Source of the DNA: an uncultured Clostridia bacterium
GTDB taxonomy: Bacteria > Bacillota > Clostridia > Christensenellales > Borkfalkiaceae
Direction: 5' to 3'
DNA length: 25,505 bases
NCBI GenBank assembly: GCA_947174975.1
Contig: CAMWLA010000005.1
Location: forward strand, 1 to 25,505
Positions 23,378 through 25,505 of the stretch are shown here, in pieces. Made by a program: the position numbers and the translations under genes. Within the stretch, counting starts at the first letter, position 1. Each line of letters opens with the position of its first letter. A model generated the notes under the pieces. The model searched no databases. It worked only from the letters and a program-made list of their open reading frames with translations, and was not told the origin of the DNA.

Positions 23378-24012
23378 AACCTTTTTATCCCCTGCAAGTT
23401 AAGATATTTTGCTATGCCCGTATAGCCTATATTAGTGTTGACATACTTATCATAGATGAGGCAGACTAACTCCGCCTCATCTTCATTTATGTAAAGTCTA
23501 TTGTCTTTAAGCGTGTAGCCGTATGGAGCAGGGCCACCGTTCCACAAACCCTGACGAGCTTTTTCTCTGCGCCCGTTCATTGTCTGTTCAAGAATGTTCT
23601 CTCGCTCGATTTCGGCAACTGCGGATAAAACAGATATAAGTAGCTTTCCACTCGTCTGCGAGGAATCTATTCCCTCTTCGATGCAAATCAAATTTACATC
23701 GTAGGTTTGAATGAACTCCAACGAATTAAGAATGTCCGCAGCATTTCTACCGAAACGAGAAAGTTTATAAACGAGAATATAGTCTACGCTTTGCCCACTC
23801 TCTATATCGGAAAGCATTTTCTTGAAAGCAGGGCATCCCTCTATCGACTTACCCGATTTACCTGCATCTTCATAGTAATCTACTATCTGCATTTCTTCCC
23901 GCTCAGCAAACTTTTTCAAGCAGTTTTTCTGTGCTTCAAGACTGTACCCCTCAACTTGCATTTCAGTACTTACCCTTGAATACAAAAAGCATCTTTTACC
24001 CTCTCTGTTCAT
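23359..24012 (-). CDS. Large serine recombinase, N-terminal catalytic part
   Basis: A 217-residue reading frame containing the resolvase/invertase catalytic domain: YSRVSTEMQ with nucleophile S15, YKLSRFGRNAADIL, and the VAEIERENILEQTMNGRREKARQGLW helix, then the beginning of the recombinase domain (GGPAPYGYTL). These enzymes cut both att sites through a phosphoserine link and rejoin them. The start ATG at 24012 has GGAGG upstream. The frame ends at TGA after seven out-of-frame residues (RLCERTE), because the run at 23382-23386 has five A residues on the coding strand where six would keep the frame. It overlaps the preceding 48-residue ORF. Confidence 0.9.
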   Translation of the reverse strand: MNREGKRCFLYSRVSTEMQVEGYSLEAQKNCLKKFAEREEMQIVDYYEDAGKSGKSIEGCPAFKKMLSDIESGQSVDYILVYKLSRFGRNAADILNSLEFIQTYDVNLICIEEGIDSSQTSGKLLISVLSAVAEIERENILEQTMNGRREKARQGLWNGGPAPYGYTLKDNRLYINEDEAELVCLIYDKYVNTNIGYTGIAKYLNLQGIKRLCERTE

Positions 24013-24142
24013 TTACTTCCTCCGTTTCAGTTGTCGCATTGTTCAATACGTTTTGCCCATACTTTTGAATTAGTTGCGCCATCATATCGATAAACGCATT
24101 ATAATTTTCTTTTTCTTTATTATTGTTTTGGTTAGTAATCAA
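23996..24142 (-). CDS. 48-residue element protein upstream of the recombinase
   Basis: An ORF starting at TTG 24142, with AAGGA three to four bases upstream, and ending inside the recombinase gene (17-base overlap). The product begins MITNQNNNKEKENYNAFID and is hydrophilic with one amphipathic helix (FIDMMAQLIQKYGQNVL). Small genes overlapping the start of a serine recombinase are common in Clostridia elements. The overlap suggests translational coupling. Possibly a recombination accessory protein; no family recognised. Confidence 0.5.
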   Translation of the reverse strand: MITNQNNNKEKENYNAFIDMMAQLIQKYGQNVLNNATTETEEVNEQRG

Positions 24143-24164
24143 GTATCCTTATTCAGACAGGCTA

Positions 24165-24206
24165 TTATCTGTCCTTATTGCTTTGAATACTATGTTCTCT
24201 TTCCAT
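24165..24206 (-). CDS. 13-codon ORF with strong ribosome binding site
   Basis: ATG at 24206 with AGGAGG eight bases upstream opens a frame of only 13 codons (MEREHSIQSNKDR) before TAA. Just beyond its stop, GACAG (24156-24160) and CTGTC (24169-24173) can pair. It may be a leader peptide controlling the recombinase, or the stump of a decayed gene; it is out of frame with the next ORF. Confidence 0.35.
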   Translation of the reverse strand: MEREHSIQSNKDR

Positions 24207-24236
24207 TGCGTTTTCCTCCTTGTCGAAAAGATTAAA

Positions 24237-24530
24237 TTATTTATTCAATTTTTCTTTCTCGAACTTTTCCAGCTCTCCGCTAAAAAAGTCGTCATATCCG
24301 TCCATTATCTTCGCAAGGTCGGTGTTATGTTCCGCCGCCTGCTCAATGAGCGCTTTATATCCTTCTTCTATTAGCTGTACCTTTGTAAAACCGTATCTTT
24401 TTAAAAAGTCATTTATTTGTTCGGCTTTCTCTCTCGGTACACTCGTTCCCCAAGCCATACACTTGGCTTTCCTTTCTTCCTTGTGCTTCTCCTCGTATCT
24501 CTTATCCTTCTCTGCTCTTGTCTTTGCCAT
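24237..24530 (-). CDS. 97-residue ribbon-helix-helix-like element protein
   Basis: The ATG at 24530 is chosen because GGAGG lies just upstream; a longer reading from 24584 would run across the operator and is unlikely. The first 25 residues are very basic and charged (KTRAEKDKRYEEKHKEERKA). The segment MAWGTSVPREKAEQINDFLK followed by LIEEGYKALIEQ looks like a strand then two helices, as in ribbon-helix-helix DNA-binding proteins. It has its own promoter with a perfect palindrome at the transcription start, which fits autoregulation. DNA binding is inferred. Confidence 0.65.
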   Translation of the reverse strand: MAKTRAEKDKRYEEKHKEERKAKCMAWGTSVPREKAEQINDFLKRYGFTKVQLIEEGYKALIEQAAEHNTDLAKIMDGYDDFFSGELEKFEKEKLNK

Positions 24531-24552
24531 ATCTTCCTCCGTATTTTTAATA

Positions 24553-24568
24553 GTCGTATTCATACGAC
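24553..24568. promoter_or_regulatory. Operator-like palindrome at the element promoter start site
   Basis: GTCGTAT and ATACGAC, separated by TC, make a perfect seven-base inverted repeat. It begins about seven bases past the -10 box, that is, at +1, an ideal repressor position. The ribbon-helix-helix-like protein encoded directly downstream is the likely binder. Confidence 0.6.
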
Positions 24569-24574
24569 ATTGTA

Positions 24575-24603
24575 ATTTTATCATACTTATTCACAAGAGT
24601 CAA
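24575..24603 (-). promoter_or_regulatory. Element promoter for the recombinase gene cluster
   Basis: TTGACT (24598-24603) and TAAAAT (24575-24580), 17 bases apart on the minus strand, both five of six to consensus. It should drive the 97-residue gene and the small ORFs and recombinase after it. Confidence 0.72.
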
Positions 24604-24624
24604 GGGACCGCAAGAAATTCTTTA

Positions 24625-25077
24625 CTAATTTTTTAGTCTTCTTAATTCGCGTAGTTCATAATCGTTTGCAAACTCAGGCGTATCCTGAAAGCAACCTGTT
24701 GCAAACGCTTCTGCGCTTACGGGCTTATGCATTAACTCTAATCGCTTTGCTTCAAATAATGAAGATGCAATTGCTTTGTTTATGTTTAAGTTCATTATTG
24801 TTTCACCAAACAGTCTTACAACTTGTCCGTAGAATTCTTCTTCTCTACTGTGGACAGAATTATTTTGTTTAGCTTCTTCCTCAAAGTCTATCTCGCCGAA
24901 TACTTCTTTAATAAGTAACGGTAAGCCATAATCAAGAGCATCGTTTATCAGCATATTGAAACTGTTTGCATATCTTTGTTGCGTTGATAATTTATCTATC
25001 TGTTCCCACGCTTTACTTGACGATATTCTTATATACCGCCTTTCTCTATTGTCTTTCGGTGTACTTTTTCTTCCCAT
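24625..25077 (-). CDS. 150-residue element protein, possible DNA-binding
   Basis: A 150-residue protein starting at ATG 25077 with GGGAGG upstream. The N-terminus is basic with RYIRISSSKAWEQIDKLST, then FNMLINDALDYGLPLLIKEV, a strand-helix-helix order that would suit a ribbon-helix-helix or ParR/MobC-like accessory protein. A second helical region (about 80-135) follows. Such proteins are frequent in the maintenance regions of integrative elements. It lies downstream of a structured leader with three hairpins and ends 22 bases upstream of the next promoter. The family is not certain. Confidence 0.6.
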   Translation of the reverse strand: MGRKSTPKDNRERRYIRISSSKAWEQIDKLSTQQRYANSFNMLINDALDYGLPLLIKEVFGEIDFEEEAKQNNSVHSREEEFYGQVVRLFGETIMNLNINKAIASSLFEAKRLELMHKPVSAEAFATGCFQDTPEFANDYELRELRRLKN

Positions 25078-25093
25078 TTATCCTCCCATAAAA

Positions 25094-25158
25094 GTGGGTT
25101 TCCCACCTTGTTCCCGTCCGCTTGCGGACGGCTCGGAATTGCCCATTGTGGCAATTCC
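25094..25158. repeat. Three stacked hairpins in the element leader
   Basis: Three perfect inverted repeats lie side by side: GTGGG/CCCAC with a three-base loop (25094-25106), CCGTCCGC/GCGGACGG with a two-base loop (25114-25131), and GGAATTGCC/GGCAATTCC with a six-base loop (25135-25158). On the minus strand the last one reached is followed by TTTTAT, terminator-like, just before the ribosome binding site of the 150-residue gene. They may be a transcription attenuator or part of a transfer or replication origin. Confidence 0.7.
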
Positions 25159-25198
25159 CTTTACCTGCTTCCATTTTCTTCACTTTTGCAACAACTTT

Positions 25199-25223
25199 TT
25201 AGCTCATATACACCACCTCCTTT
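25199..25223 (-). promoter_or_regulatory. Perfect ribosome binding site with a two-codon ORF
   Basis: AAAGGAGGTG (25214-25223 on the minus strand) is the best ribosome binding site in the window, yet the ATG eight bases on (25207) is followed by one codon and then TAA. Such a minimal ORF upstream of hairpins is typical of translation-sensing leaders. Confidence 0.5.
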
Positions 25224-25250
25224 TATGTTAAATTTGCTAAATTCTATCTA

Positions 25251-25279
25251 TTAAACCGTTGAGTTTCCCTACGGTTTAA
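25251..25279. repeat. Perfect inverted repeat, 9-bp arms
   Basis: TTAAACCGT (25251-25259) and ACGGTTTAA (25271-25279) flank an 11-base loop. It lies upstream of the two-codon ORF on the transcribed strand and may be an operator or an RNA stem of the same leader. Confidence 0.6.
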
Positions 25280-25505
25280 ATCAATTTTAATCTTCAAACA
25301 ACCAGCTTTTTTGGCTGTTTAAAATTATTTTCAATTTTATTTTAACTGCTAACGGGGAAGAATATTTTCCCCTTTTAAAAAATATTTGACTCTGAGCCCT
25401 GGGTCACTGGTATTTAATTTCTTTTTTACTTTTGGTAATTTTTTGGGCTTTACAAAGAGCCCTAACATTTTTTGACAATCCCCCCCCCACACACACTAAT
25501 GAAAA
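25280..25505. other. AT-rich element end, no convincing gene
   Basis: Together with the preceding leader this makes over 400 bases without a solid gene. On the minus strand a 39-codon frame runs from ATG 25468 to TAG at 25349-25351. It is Lys-rich, lacks a ribosome binding site and may be the tail of a gene cut by the contig end. GGGGAA and TTCCCC (25354-25372) can pair. A run of nine C residues (25480-25488) and a CA repeat precede the contig end and probably caused the assembly break. Confidence 0.4.

Larger units (their letters stand above)
22343..25505 (-). mobile_element. Partial serine-recombinase mobile element
   Basis: This segment holds a large serine recombinase at its left edge, preceded in transcription order by four small element-type ORFs and a structured leader, all minus strand. 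It is AT-richer than the operon core (19 G/C in the 60 bases from 24781). Large serine recombinases usually lie at one end of their integrative element, next to the attachment site, so the left end is probably within 22311-22345. The right end is beyond the contig. No transfer, resistance or cargo gene is present in the visible part. Confidence 0.75.

Noticed and set aside
25046..25174. 42-codon minus-strand frame overlapping the hairpins and the start of the 150-residue gene
   Set aside because: It has no ribosome binding site, and its sequence is dictated by the hairpin arms; structure explains it better than coding.

Overview
The window looks like a contig from an uncultured Clostridia-type member of the Bacillota. 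The clues are strong Shine-Dalgarno sequences on most operon genes, sigma-A type promoters, an Opp-like peptide ABC transporter, TldD/TldE, LemA, an Eda aldolase and a large serine recombinase. The exact lineage cannot be fixed from sequence alone. All genes but one (579-1187) are on the minus strand, so transcription runs mostly from right to left. Base composition is mixed: the metabolic core is moderately GC-rich, while the nuclease pair at 16331-18357 and the mobile segment at 22343-25505 are visibly AT-richer.

Layout, left to right. Bases 1-20 closely resemble a Tn5/Nextera mosaic end and are probably adapter residue. An HNH protein (61-489), a two-span membrane protein (579-1187, plus strand) and glycerol kinase (1221-2702) follow. 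All three have a promoter -10 box exactly six bases before the start codon and no clear ribosome binding site, which suggests leaderless transcripts. A 48-residue small gene (2785-2931) comes next. The main block, 15233 down to 3069, reads as one operon: oppA, oppB, oppC, oppD, oppF, a small membrane protein, tldD, tldE. It suggests import of oligopeptides followed by intracellular hydrolysis by a TldD/TldE protease. Both ATPases carry large insertions, oppC carries a predicted extracellular domain of about 220 residues, and oppA is much longer than usual.

Upstream of oppA lies eda (15574-16197). Then comes a tightly coupled pair: a PD-(D/E)XK nuclease-like protein (17536-18357) and a beta-CASP metallo-beta-lactamase-fold protein (16331-17545). 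This pair has its own strong promoter and low GC, and is my best candidate for an undescribed accessory or defence-type module. A two-gene unit follows, a 684-residue membrane protein with LemA, and then a single lipoprotein gene.

The right end, from 22343, is a truncated mobile element. It holds a large serine recombinase broken by a one-base frameshift at an A5 run, several small element proteins with an operator-like palindrome, and a non-coding leader with a two-codon ORF and stacked perfect hairpins. The contig ends inside it. A 67-bp arrangement of two conserved boxes with identical spacing occurs at the 3' ends of both tldE and eda and is not explained by any feature I recognise. No tRNA, rRNA or CRISPR array was seen.
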